Source: Iodobacter fluviatilis
GTDB lineage: Bacteria > Pseudomonadota > Gammaproteobacteria > Burkholderiales > Chitinibacteraceae
DNA: 64,000 nucleotides
Direction of reading: 5' to 3'
Assembly (NCBI RefSeq): GCF_004194535.1
Contig: NZ_CP025781.1
Span: forward strand, 2,418,001 to 2,482,000
Part shown: in pieces, positions 52,309 to 61,384 of the stretch
Layout of the letters: the number at the start of each line of letters is the position of its first letter
Numbering within the stretch: the stretch's first letter is position 1
The notes under the pieces: generated by a model
What the model saw: the letters and a program-made list of their open reading frames with translations, nothing else
The model's database searches: none
Told to the model about the DNA's origin: nothing
Position numbers and translations under genes: made by a program

Positions 52309-53652
52309 TTATTTCTCTGTAAACGCAAAGGCAAGGCGGTTGAGTAGAGGGCGAACGATATAGTCGAGTAGGCTGCGCTCGCCGGTTTTGATCACCACTT
52401 CAGTCGACATGCCGGGCAGGATGGCGAGTTTTTTACGGCTTAGCTCGGCTAGGCCATTTTTGGTAACGACGACTTTGGCGCTGAAATAAGCATTGCCGCG
52501 TGGGTCCACAATTCGGTCGGCAGAAATACTGCTTAGCTCGCCTTCTAAAATGGGCGGCGTGCCTTTATTTCCAAGCGAGGAGAAGCGAATATCTGCCAGC
52601 AGGCCGGGATGTACTTTGTCGATTAAATGGGGGGGGAGCTGGATTTCGACCACCAGCTCGTCGTTTTCTGGCACGATTTCCATCAGCGTTTCACCCGGGC
52701 GGATGATGCCGCCCACGGTGTGTACATTCAGCCCAACCACATGCCCAGAGGCTGGGGAGCGTAATACAGTGCGTGATAGGTCTTCTTCGCGCGCTTTAAT
52801 TTCATTGCGCCAGCGGTTTAAATCACCTTGAATTTGGCTGTATTGGGTTTCTACTTCTTTATTGAATTCTTGCGTGCGTTGCAAAATCCGCAGGCTAAGC
52901 TCGCCTTTTTGCCGACTGGCTTGTTCGATACGGCTAAGCCCTTCGCCATATTCCCCAGAAACTTGGGCAAATAAGCGCTCCATTTCAAATAGGCGGGTGC
53001 GTGGTGCGAAGCCATCGGCGACTAAATCACGTAGGCCTGCGATGTCTTTTTCTAGCAATTTAATCTGCTGCTTACGCCCAGCTTCTAGTGCACGTAGGCC
53101 GTTGATTTGCTCGTTAATACCGGCAATGGTTTGTTGCAGAATATTGCCTTCGTTCATCAGTGCGGTGCGGCGGGTGGTCAATAATTGGCTTTGCGTTTCC
53201 ATAATCGCTTTGGCTTGGGGATTGCTTTCTTGGAGCATTTTTGTGTTAAAGCTGATTTTTGACTGGTGATTTAGCTCGGCATTGAGCCGGTCAGCCAGCG
53301 CCTGTGTTTGCCAGTAATTATTTTGTACGGTGGATAAAACCGCATTAATTTGCGTTTGATCGAGCAAGATCAAGGGTTGATTGGCGGCTACTTCTGCGCC
53401 TTCTTTAACCAGTATTTTGTTAATCATGCCACCCTGTAAATGCTGAATGGCTTTGCGTTTACTCTCTACGCTAACCACACCATTGGTGGGCACGCCTTCG
53501 TCTAGCGGGGCAAGAGCGGCCCAGAGGAGAAAACCTCCGAGGCCAAATAAAAGAATAAACAGACCTAGCCGAGTAACGGAGCGTGTGTCGGTGAGCGAGT
53601 TATCGACATCTAATACCGGCTCGGGAGATATTTGTTTGGCAAGCTTTAACAT
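52309..53652 (-). CDS. HlyD family type I secretion membrane fusion protein (PrtE type)
   Basis: Periplasmic adaptor linking the ABC exporter to TolC, 447 residues. One N-terminal membrane helix (LGLFILLFGLGGFLLWAALAP), then the lipoyl half-motif GGMINKILVKEGAEVAANQPL, a long coiled coil (residues 100-290), the second half-motif VLRSPASGHVVGLNVHTVGG, and the beta-barrel end with ILPGMSTEVVIKTGERSLLDYIVRPL. GAGGG precedes the start. Part of the secretion operon. Confidence 0.92.
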   Translation of the reverse strand: MLKLAKQISPEPVLDVDNSLTDTRSVTRLGLFILLFGLGGFLLWAALAPLDEGVPTNGVVSVESKRKAIQHLQGGMINKILVKEGAEVAANQPLILLDQTQINAVLSTVQNNYWQTQALADRLNAELNHQSKISFNTKMLQESNPQAKAIMETQSQLLTTRRTALMNEGNILQQTIAGINEQINGLRALEAGRKQQIKLLEKDIAGLRDLVADGFAPRTRLFEMERLFAQVSGEYGEGLSRIEQASRQKGELSLRILQRTQEFNKEVETQYSQIQGDLNRWRNEIKAREEDLSRTVLRSPASGHVVGLNVHTVGGIIRPGETLMEIVPENDELVVEIQLPPHLIDKVHPGLLADIRFSSLGNKGTPPILEGELSSISADRIVDPRGNAYFSAKVVVTKNGLAELSRKKLAILPGMSTEVVIKTGERSLLDYIVRPLLNRLAFAFTEK

Positions 53653-53682
53653 GTTGCAGCCCTCATTGATGTGGGTTTTTGG

Positions 53683-53790
53683 CGGGTTGCACCCGCGCTA
53701 AGACTGTTGACTGGTCGTTTTTGCAGGTCGGGTGCTTACCCGCCGTTTATAAACTTTTGAGACATAAATCTGGCGGGTTGCACCCTCCCT
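53683..53790. repeat. GGCGGGTTGCACCC intergenic repeats
   Basis: GGCGGGTTGCACCCGC at 53683 and TGGCGGGTTGCACCCTCCCT at about 53771, with the inverted GGGTGCTTACCCGCC between them at about 53730. They fill the 160-base gap between the ABC and HlyD genes. The similar GGTGCAACCCGCC occurs near 56713. Confidence 0.55.
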
Positions 53791-53812
53791 ACGATGATTA
53801 ACTCGCCATCCT

Positions 53813-55531
53813 TTAAGATTGTTGCTCTGCCATTGCCGGAGCAACGGCTGGTGGCGGGTTGAGCGCAGCTAAAACTTGATCGCGTGGGCCGTAATAGCGC
53901 AAGGTGCCCTCATTCATCACTAGTAATAAATCGACCACGGCCAGCACATGGGTGCGGTGGGTAATCAGTACGATGGTGGCACCGGCTTCTTTGGCCTTGA
54001 TGATGCCTTGCACCAAGGCGCGCTCGCCCAGCTCGTCCAGATTGGCGTTGGGTTCGTCCAGCACAATCAGGCTAGGGTTGCCGTAGAGGGCGCGGGCTAG
54101 GCCGATGCGCTGGCGTTGGCCGCCAGATAATCCTGAGCCGCCTTCACCAATCGCGGTGTCGTAGCCTTTGGGCAGGCGCAAAATCATTTCGTGTACATCG
54201 GCCATTTGCGCTGCAGCGACGACCTTTTCGCTGTCTATTTCGCCAAAGCGGGCGATGTTTTCGGCGATGGTGCCGGAAAACAACTCAACATCTTGTGGCA
54301 GATAGCCCATATGCGGGCCAAGTTCGGCTTTATTCCAAGTGTAAACATCCACGCCATCTAGTCGCACTTTGCCCATAACAGTTGGCCAAATCCCAACAAT
54401 TAAGCGGGCTAAGGATGATTTACCGCTGGCGCTTGGTCCGACTATGCCTAAAATCTGCCCAGCAGCCATGCCAAAATTCATACCATTGATTACCATATTT
54501 TGCGTGCCGGGGATCATGGCCGATACGTTATCAACTAAAAGCTGGCCGCTAGGGCGGGGCAGGCTCATGCCTACAGGGCGAGCAGGGAAGGTGGCGATCA
54601 GCTCTTGCAAGCGCGAGTAAGCCGAGCGCACGCTAATAAATTGTTTCCAAGTACCAATCGCTAATTCAATTGGCGCTAAGGCGCGGCCCATTAAAATAGA
54701 GCCGGCTATCATCGCGCCAGGCGTGGTAGAGCCTTCAATCACCAGCAAGGCCCCCGCGCCTAAAATCAAAGATTGCAAACTAATACGGGTGAATTTGGTA
54801 ATCGCTGAAATACCACCGGCTTTATCGCTGGCTTCACCTTGCAAGGCGAGGAATTTACCGTGGTGTTTATACCAGCGCTGCATTAATCCATCGAGCATGC
54901 CCATCGCTTCAATGACTTCGGCGTTGCGTAAATTATTATTAGCAAAGCGAGTGGCTAAATTGGAGTGGGTGCCTGCTTCGGCTATGGGTTTTTTGCTGAC
55001 TAATTCGGTGATATAGGCAAGCCCTGTCAAAAGCACCGCACCCACTACGGCTAGCCAGCCCAATAAAGAGCCGAGCATAAATAATACGGCTAAATAAATA
55101 GGAGCCCAAGGCGCATCAAAAAATGCAAATAAACCTTGGCCGGTTAAAAATTGGCGAATATTATTTAAATCAGCCAATGCTAGCCCCGCATCACTATTAC
55201 CTGCTCTTAAATTACGCTCAAAAGCAGCGGTAAATACTCGCGCATTGAGTTGTGAATCTAATTTGCTACTGATCCGCACCAATAGCCTTGAGCGCACCAT
55301 TTCTAATAAAGACATTAAGGCATACAAGCCCAGCGTAATGACCGTAATCATCACTAAAGTGGTTTCATTTCTGCTGGCTAATACTCGGTCGTAAACTTGC
55401 AGCATATAAATGGAAGGAACCAGCATCAGCAAATTAATAAAGAAACTAAATAACCCTGCTACCCAAAAATGCTGGCGTAAGCTATGTAATACAATCGCCA
55501 GTTCAGAGCGGGGCTGCATTTGCTTTTTCAT
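53813..55531 (-). CDS. Type I secretion ABC transporter, permease/ATPase (PrtD type)
   Basis: Energises export of the type I substrate, 572 residues. Residues 20-310 are the membrane domain (FFINLLMLVPSIYMLQVYDRV), without a C39 peptidase domain, which matches exporters of S-layer and RTX proteins with uncleaved C-terminal signals. The ATPase has Walker A GPSASGKSSLARLI, signature LSGGQRQRIGLARALYG and Walker B LIVLDEPNANLDE. AAGGAAA precedes the ATG. It lies 21 bases after the TnpB-like gene. Confidence 0.93.
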   Translation of the reverse strand: MKKQMQPRSELAIVLHSLRQHFWVAGLFSFFINLLMLVPSIYMLQVYDRVLASRNETTLVMITVITLGLYALMSLLEMVRSRLLVRISSKLDSQLNARVFTAAFERNLRAGNSDAGLALADLNNIRQFLTGQGLFAFFDAPWAPIYLAVLFMLGSLLGWLAVVGAVLLTGLAYITELVSKKPIAEAGTHSNLATRFANNNLRNAEVIEAMGMLDGLMQRWYKHHGKFLALQGEASDKAGGISAITKFTRISLQSLILGAGALLVIEGSTTPGAMIAGSILMGRALAPIELAIGTWKQFISVRSAYSRLQELIATFPARPVGMSLPRPSGQLLVDNVSAMIPGTQNMVINGMNFGMAAGQILGIVGPSASGKSSLARLIVGIWPTVMGKVRLDGVDVYTWNKAELGPHMGYLPQDVELFSGTIAENIARFGEIDSEKVVAAAQMADVHEMILRLPKGYDTAIGEGGSGLSGGQRQRIGLARALYGNPSLIVLDEPNANLDELGERALVQGIIKAKEAGATIVLITHRTHVLAVVDLLLVMNEGTLRYYGPRDQVLAALNPPPAVAPAMAEQQS

Positions 55532-55552
55532 GTTATTTCCTTTTAAAAAAGG

Positions 55553-56170
55553 TTACATATTTTCTGTATTAGTTTGGGGGGATTCTAGGGTCAGTAAATA
55601 CTCTGGCCATTCGTCCTGAGCGTTGGATTGCGCTACTTCATCTAAATTTAAAAAAATAAAATTAAGCAAATAATGGGAATGGCTATTGATAAGGATAATT
55701 TCTCTTAAACGTTGCGAGCTAAAACTGCCAATCACCTCTGGGGGGAGTTGCAATTGAAAGCGCAATCGCCCCTCTAGCGTAAACATCGACAAAATATTGT
55801 CTTTAATACTTAAGGTATGGCGGTCGAAATAAACGGGGGCAGAGGGCAAGAAAAACAATTTAGGCAAGGGCGATTCTGCGGGTAGATTCTTCCATTTGCT
55901 GAGAGGGTGCTCATACAAAGTGCGATAAGCTCGGCAAACGGCATAAATGGCATTACACGCCATTTGCGCGCCTAAATTAGGCAGCTGCTCACGCAATGCT
56001 CGGTAAGCTAAATGATGTAAGGTAACGCGGTGCCAGCAGCGGTGCTCCTGCGCAATGGGGGCTACTAAATTACAACCATTACAAAACTCAGCCTGTAGCG
56101 CCTGTAGCCTTTGCTGCTGCAGATCCGTTGTTAAAAGAGGGATGGAGTATGTGATGGGCATAATCATCAC
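55553..56170 (-). CDS. TnpB/OrfB N-terminal-like protein without nuclease domain, first gene of the secretion operon
   Basis: 205 residues. By eye it follows the N-terminal half of IS200/IS605 TnpB proteins: LQALQAEFCNGCNLVAPIA, then HHLAYRALREQLPNLGAQMA, NAIYAVCRAYRTLYEHP and VYFDRHTLSIKDNILSMFTL with EGRLRFQL. It stops before the place where TnpB has its RuvC Asp/Glu residues, and there is no zinc-ribbon CxxC pair. So it could bind nucleic acid but not cut. Only 21 bases separate it from the ABC gene. No IS ends or tnpA are visible. A domesticated regulator or a mere remnant are both possible. Start uncertain among 56170, 56167 and 56161. Confidence 0.6.
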   Translation of the reverse strand: MMIMPITYSIPLLTTDLQQQRLQALQAEFCNGCNLVAPIAQEHRCWHRVTLHHLAYRALREQLPNLGAQMACNAIYAVCRAYRTLYEHPLSKWKNLPAESPLPKLFFLPSAPVYFDRHTLSIKDNILSMFTLEGRLRFQLQLPPEVIGSFSSQRLREIILINSHSHYLLNFIFLNLDEVAQSNAQDEWPEYLLTLESPQTNTENM

Positions 56171-57022
56171 TCTAGGAAAGATTTCTCCTATATGAAATGC
56201 CTATATGAAGTTTTTGCCTACGTTTGTCGGATTGATGAATGGCGGATGTAAGATCTACTAAGGCAAAGGCCGCAGGTGTGGTCGAAGGGAGGATGTAACC
56301 CAATCCTATCAACTTAGCTAAATATCATGTCGTTGCCACGCAATGACAAACATTGAATCATCGTAGGGCGAGTGCAACTCGATAGGCGCTAACCAAATTG
56401 TTTTTCATTAGCAAACAGCGAAAAAGCATAACAACCACGCTCTTTGCATGGGGCTTAAAGTCCCCTTGAAACACGCCGGAGCGAGGAACAAGCGGGGCGG
56501 GGTTTCGGCAAGGGAGCGAGGCAGCGAGCCAATCCCGCCTGCCGCCGACTCGATTGTCCGCAGCGCAGGGGATTTCGTGTTTCGTGGGGCGGCCTTCTTT
56601 GGCTTCGTTTCTTGGCCGTTCAAGAAAGGAAGGCCCCTGCGGTGGCTAACCGCCCCAAAATCAACGTGCCGAAGGCACTAAAAAGATCTTTTTGACTGTG
56701 GTTAGCGCATATGGGGTGCAACCCGCCGTTTTCAGTGTTTCAGCAAAGCTCGGCGAGTTTCACCTGCCCTACGAAAAACATTTCGCTTAAGTTGATAGGA
56801 TTAGGATGTAAGCCGCCGAGTTTTGGCTCGATAGGCATAGGCTGAAATAGATGCACATGGATCGCTTTTATCATGCATACGGGGTGAAGTCTGGCTGATT
56901 GTTACTGGTTTGTTTGGGTTTGTAGATAAAGCTCCACAAATTATCGATGATGCTTGTGCTGTCAATTTCTTTCGTTAAAATATCTTTTGCTTAATTTGTT
57001 TGTATGTAATGACGTTTTAGAC
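56171..57022. repeat. Repeat-rich intergenic region
   Basis: About 850 bases between divergent units, full of repeats. GGATGTAACCCAATCCTATC at 56291 is an inverted copy of the TAAGTTGATAGGATT sequence also at 46990 and 56789. From about 56455 to 56665 runs a GC-rich block (CTTGAAACACGCCGGAGCGA ... CCGTTCAAGAAAGGAAGGCC) that looks like a structured repeat rather than a gene, although frames are open in it. GGGGTGCAACCCGCC lies near 56712. The region from 56900 to 57022 is AT-rich and probably the promoter of the next gene. Confidence 0.55.
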
Positions 57023-58693
57023 ATGGATGGGCATATGGTCAAAAAAACGGATTTTATCTTGGGCTGCCTATTGGGATTGCTCATTGCCCTTTATTTTTAT
57101 GGCTTAAAAATAATCGACCCACATAATGTGCAGTGGATCTTAAAAGGGGGGGATTCTTATCAGCATTTTATTGGCTGGGCCTTTTTTAAAAATGATATCT
57201 GGCGCTGGCCTTTAGGGCTAAATCCTCATTTTGGTAGTGAAATTGGCGGGTCAATTGTTTTTACTGATTCTATTCCCTTATTATCTATTGTTTTAAAATT
57301 TTTATTGCCACCATTGAGTGCTCCTGTTCAATTTTTGGGCTTGGCTGTTATGATTAACTATATGCTGACAGGCGGCGTGCTGGTATTGATTTTAAAAAAA
57401 TTAATGAGTAGCACCTTTGTTAGTTTAATAATTGCTTTGCTGTTGGTTTCTTCTACCGTTATGACGATCCGTGGTATTGGCGGGCATGGTCATGAATCGC
57501 TTACCGCACATTGGACTTTTTTATATGCAATGTATTTGTTATTAGATGGTGGTTTAAAAGGAAGCCACTTTCCTTATTTTAAATGGGCAGCATTATTGGT
57601 TTTGACTGTGTTGATTCATTTTTATTTATTTGTTTTGTGCGCCCCTTTTTTTGTAGCTGCGCATATTCAGTATTTTATCCATAGCAAACAATTAAAATGG
57701 CAGCAGCTGCTAAAGCAATTGCTGTCCATTATTTTAACGATGAGTGTGGTGCTGGGGCTAATGTATGCGGTTGGTTATTTTGTATTGCCGATTAAATCGA
57801 GCTTAACTTCGGAATATGGTTCTTATCCCGCCTCATTACTTACATTTATTAACCCTGCATCGTCTGCTTGGTTTTTGAATATGGAATCTAGTAAGTCCTT
57901 ATCAGGCTTTTTTTCCGGTTTTTCTTCGGCAATTGCTGGGCAGTACGAGGGGCAGGCTTATTTGGGGTTAGGCTTGATTGTTCTGCTTAATATTACTTTT
58001 TTTAGCTTGTTGATACGCAGAGTCTCTTTGCTCTGGGCTTTACCAATGGCGGGGGTTTGTTTCTTGTTGTCATTAATTGCTTTAAGCAATCATGTTTCAC
58101 TTTACGATCAGTTTTTGATTTATGACATTCCACCACAAATGGCGGCCTGGTTGGGCATGGTGCGCGCAAGTGGGCGGCTTATCTGGCCGATGTTTTACTT
58201 ATTGGTGATTTTAGCTGGGTTTATTTTATCTAAAAATTTTTCTACTCGAAGCCAAGTCGGTATTCTACTTTTAGTTGCTATTTTGCAAATAGGTGATTTA
58301 TCTGCTTGGCACCGCAGCTTGCGGGCAAGAAATCATGATTATTCTAATGTTCATATTGATCATTTAAAGAGTAATCAAGCATTTAAAACCATGATTAGTC
58401 ATGCAAAAAGTATTGTGCTGCTTCCTGCTGATTATGTGGATGATTATCAAGCTTATTCATGGGAGGCTTTACGTGCAGGTATTCCGATTAATACCGGCTA
58501 TTACGCAAGGAATCCTTCACCTGAGTTTTTTGCCAAAATTAATGTCCCACAGTTGGAAAAAATAAAACGCTGCGATTTAAACCCCAGCGTTTTATATATA
58601 CTGCGCCGCTTTGAGGCAAAGGCCTGCCCTGGCCAAGATGTATTGCATACGCAATATAAAGATACGCTGTGGATGATTAAAACAGGGAGCTAG
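57023..58693 (+). CDS. DUF6311-type polytopic membrane protein
   Basis: About 556 residues with ten or more hydrophobic segments. The N-terminus has the DUF6311-like WILKGGDSYQHFIGWAFFKN and WPLGLNPHFGSEIGGSIVFT; the C-terminal about 110 residues are soluble. The build resembles membrane glycosyltransferases that use lipid-linked sugars, so a role in glycan modification is possible but not shown. The DNA is clearly more AT-rich than its neighbours and lies beside a repeat field, which suggests transfer. Start chosen at the ATG at 57023; 57035 is also possible, and the frame is open to 56954. Confidence 0.7.
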   Translation: MDGHMVKKTDFILGCLLGLLIALYFYGLKIIDPHNVQWILKGGDSYQHFIGWAFFKNDIWRWPLGLNPHFGSEIGGSIVFTDSIPLLSIVLKFLLPPLSAPVQFLGLAVMINYMLTGGVLVLILKKLMSSTFVSLIIALLLVSSTVMTIRGIGGHGHESLTAHWTFLYAMYLLLDGGLKGSHFPYFKWAALLVLTVLIHFYLFVLCAPFFVAAHIQYFIHSKQLKWQQLLKQLLSIILTMSVVLGLMYAVGYFVLPIKSSLTSEYGSYPASLLTFINPASSAWFLNMESSKSLSGFFSGFSSAIAGQYEGQAYLGLGLIVLLNITFFSLLIRRVSLLWALPMAGVCFLLSLIALSNHVSLYDQFLIYDIPPQMAAWLGMVRASGRLIWPMFYLLVILAGFILSKNFSTRSQVGILLLVAILQIGDLSAWHRSLRARNHDYSNVHIDHLKSNQAFKTMISHAKSIVLLPADYVDDYQAYSWEALRAGIPINTGYYARNPSPEFFAKINVPQLEKIKRCDLNPSVLYILRRFEAKACPGQDVLHTQYKDTLWMIKTGS

Positions 58694-58706
58694 TTGTAGG
58701 GCAGGT

Positions 58707-58743
58707 GAAACCCGCGAGCGATGCTGGAAAGTACGCGGGTTTC
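58707..58743. repeat. GAAACCCGCG hairpin
   Basis: GAAACCCGCG and CGCGGGTTTC, a perfect 10-bp stem around a 17-base loop, in the gap between the convergent DUF6311 gene and rng. May act as a terminator for either; no strong T tract. Confidence 0.5.
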
Positions 58744-58765
58744 ATTGGGGCGGGGTTTTCTTGGT

Positions 58766-60220
58766 TTACACCAACACCACATCAAATATTTCTTGGTTGT
58801 AGGCGCTTTCTACCTGCAAATAGATGGGTTTTTGGATGAAATCGGCCAGCTGGGCAAGGTTGGCGGATTCTTCGTCTAGGAACATATCGATCACGCTTTG
58901 TGAGGCGAGGATGCGATATTCTTTGGCGCTAAATTGCCGCTCCTCACGTAGGATTTCTCGCAGGATTTCGTAGCAGATGGTCTGCGCTGTTTTGATTTCG
59001 CCGCGTCCTTGGCAGGTGGGACAAGTTTGGCAGAGCACATGGGCTAGCGATTCGCGGGTGCGTTTGCGGGTGATTTCAACGAGGCCTAGGCTGGTAAATG
59101 GGCTGATGGTTACCTTGGTTCTATCACGGCTCATGGCTTTTTTTAGCTCGTCCATCACGGCGAGTTTGTGGCCTTCGTTATCCATATCAATAAAATCGAC
59201 AATAATAATGCCGCCCAGATTACGTAAGCGCAGCTGGCGGGCGATCACTTGGGTTGCTTCAAGATTGGTTTTAAAAATGGTGTCGTCAAATGAGCGCGTA
59301 CCCACAAAGCCGCCGGTATTCACATCCACCGTGGTCATGGCTTCGGTTTGATCGATGATTAAATAGCCACCAAATTTTAGATCGACTCGGCGCACCATGG
59401 CGTGCTCGATTTCTGCTTCTACGGCGAATAATTCAAATAGCGGCCTATCGCCTGAATAGTGTTTTACTCTGGGTAAAACATCAGAAACAAAGGAGGCTGC
59501 AAACTCGCTCATTTTGGCGAAGTTTTCGCGTGAATCTACGAGAACTTCTTCGGTTTCGGTGTTAACCATATCGCGCAGTACGCGTAATTGCAGGGATAAG
59601 TCTTGAAATAACAGTGATCTGGCGGGCAAAGTGACTGATTTTTGCTGGATATCGGCCCAGATTTTATCGAGATAATTGATGTCAGCTGTGAGCTCCTCAT
59701 CCGTGGCATGCTCGGCTGAGGTGCGGATAATATAACCCTGATGCGCGGATTGGCTGAGTAGTGATTCAAGCCGTTTGCGTAGCTGATTGCGTTCGCCATC
59801 TTTGTCGATACGTTGGCTAATGCCGATGTGTTTTTCTTGTGGTAGAAACACCAAAAAGCGCCCAGCAATACTGATTTGGGTAGAGAGCCGAGCGCCCTTT
59901 GTGCCGATGGGGTCTTTGGCTACTTGCACGAGTACTGGCTGGCCTTCGTGCACGATGCGCTCGATACGCTGCGGCTCATTGGGGTTTTGGCGCTGCTCGA
60001 TCACATCGGCAATATGCAAAAAAGCGGCACGCTCTAAACCGATTTCAATAAAGGCGCTTTGCATACCAGGCAAGACGCGTTTCACCACGCCCAAATAAAT
60101 ATTTCCCACCAAGCCACAGTGAGCGGATCGCTCAATATGAATATCTTGAACCACACCATCTTCAACGGTGGCCACGCGGGTTTCTTGTGGGGTGATGTTG
60201 ATGAGGATTTGCTCTTTCAT
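58766..60220 (-). CDS. rng: Ribonuclease G
   Basis: Endoribonuclease that matures 16S rRNA 5' ends and degrades some mRNAs. 484 residues, short as RNase G lacks the long RNase E tail. The S1 domain is at residues 35-125 (GNIYLGVVKRVLPGMQSAFIEIG), the catalytic DVNTGGFVG is near residue 303 with DFIDMDNEGHK after it, and the Zn-link cysteines are in CQTCPTCQGRG. Start ATG at 60220. Monocistronic as far as seen. Confidence 0.95.
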   Translation of the reverse strand: MKEQILINITPQETRVATVEDGVVQDIHIERSAHCGLVGNIYLGVVKRVLPGMQSAFIEIGLERAAFLHIADVIEQRQNPNEPQRIERIVHEGQPVLVQVAKDPIGTKGARLSTQISIAGRFLVFLPQEKHIGISQRIDKDGERNQLRKRLESLLSQSAHQGYIIRTSAEHATDEELTADINYLDKIWADIQQKSVTLPARSLLFQDLSLQLRVLRDMVNTETEEVLVDSRENFAKMSEFAASFVSDVLPRVKHYSGDRPLFELFAVEAEIEHAMVRRVDLKFGGYLIIDQTEAMTTVDVNTGGFVGTRSFDDTIFKTNLEATQVIARQLRLRNLGGIIIVDFIDMDNEGHKLAVMDELKKAMSRDRTKVTISPFTSLGLVEITRKRTRESLAHVLCQTCPTCQGRGEIKTAQTICYEILREILREERQFSAKEYRILASQSVIDMFLDEESANLAQLADFIQKPIYLQVESAYNQEIFDVVLV

Positions 60221-60356
60221 TGGGAGTCTCGGTTTTTATTTATTTGAGTATCGGCATGGGATTTGCGTGTGTTTTATAGCTTTTCGTCTTCGGTATTGCT
60301 GCTCCGTGCTTCGCTACGTGGAAAAAAACCGTCGTTTGCAAAGTGGTCATTACACC

Positions 60357-61361
60357 TTAAGTTTTTTTCTTTAGTAAAGGTAAGCACATATTCATTAACT
60401 CATCCCAAACCTCGCCTTTGGCCACGCCCTTATTCATTTGATCGATAAGGGCGGCTTGGGCAAGGGCGGCTTTGAGCTGGGCGGCTTTGACTCGGGCAAG
60501 TGCGGGCTCGACTAACTTTTGTTTTTCGCCCCAGATACGTAACTCTTTAAATAATTGTGCAGACGGCGTGCCGCGCTGTTTACCCAGCCCTAGCCGGTAT
60601 AGGGTACGGATTTCTTCCGCTAGCGACCATAGTACCAAATGCGGTGCCTCGCCTTCGGCGCGCAGGCCTGCCAACATGCGGGCAAAGCGGGTGGCGTCTC
60701 CTGTTAAGAGCGCCGCACCAAGCTGAAATACATCGTAGCGTGCCACATTGGCCACCGAGGTTTGCAGGTCTTCAAGGCTGATTTCACCTGCTGGATGCAG
60801 CAGGGCGAGTTTTTGTATTTCTTGAAACGCCGCCAGTAAATTGCCCTCAACTCGATCGGCTAAAAATTGCAGTGCTTCGGGGGCGAGTTTTTGCTGCTGG
60901 CGGGCTAAGCGCTGGGCTATCCATTCGGGTAGCTGGCGGTGCTCAATGTTCTTGGCTTCAAGTACCTCGCCTTTGGCAGATAGCGCTTGAAACCATTTGC
61001 TGTTTTGGCCGGTTTTATCTAGTTTTGGGCTGGTGACAATGGTGATGGTGTCGGGCGGTAAATTACTGCAATAGGCTTCAATGGCTTTGCCACCATCGGT
61101 GCCTGGCTTGCCAGTGAGGATGCGTAGCTCGATTATTTTTTTGTCGGAAAAAAGCGAAAACGAATTGCCCTGCATTTCGAGTGAAGACCAAGCAAAGCCT
61201 GTTTCCACCGTGAGCACTTCACGCTCGATGTAGCCTGTTTTTTTGGCGGCATCTCTGATTTGCTGCACGGCCTCTAGCAGCAGCAGGCTTTCGTCCCCGT
61301 GCAGGGTATAGAGTGCGGATAGCCCCTTGCTGAGCTGGCGCGGCAAGTCGTCAGGACGCAT
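60357..61361 (-). CDS. holA: DNA polymerase III subunit delta
   Basis: Clamp-loader subunit that opens the sliding clamp. 334 residues, normal length. Recognisable parts: LYTLHGDESLLLLEAVQQIRD at the start, FSLFSDKKIIELRI, and the helical ANVARYDVFQLGAALLTGDA towards the C-terminus. It follows lptE and leuS, the conserved leuS-lptE-holA order of proteobacteria. Confidence 0.93.
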   Translation of the reverse strand: MRPDDLPRQLSKGLSALYTLHGDESLLLLEAVQQIRDAAKKTGYIEREVLTVETGFAWSSLEMQGNSFSLFSDKKIIELRILTGKPGTDGGKAIEAYCSNLPPDTITIVTSPKLDKTGQNSKWFQALSAKGEVLEAKNIEHRQLPEWIAQRLARQQQKLAPEALQFLADRVEGNLLAAFQEIQKLALLHPAGEISLEDLQTSVANVARYDVFQLGAALLTGDATRFARMLAGLRAEGEAPHLVLWSLAEEIRTLYRLGLGKQRGTPSAQLFKELRIWGEKQKLVEPALARVKAAQLKAALAQAALIDQMNKGVAKGEVWDELMNMCLPLLKKKT

Positions 61362-61384
61362 CTTTTATCCTCAGTGCGTATGGG

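Noticed and set aside
56448-56681. Open frame in the GC-rich repeat block near 56.5 kb
   Set aside because: The block looks like a structured intergenic repeat. The predicted peptide has no family pattern and no ribosome site.
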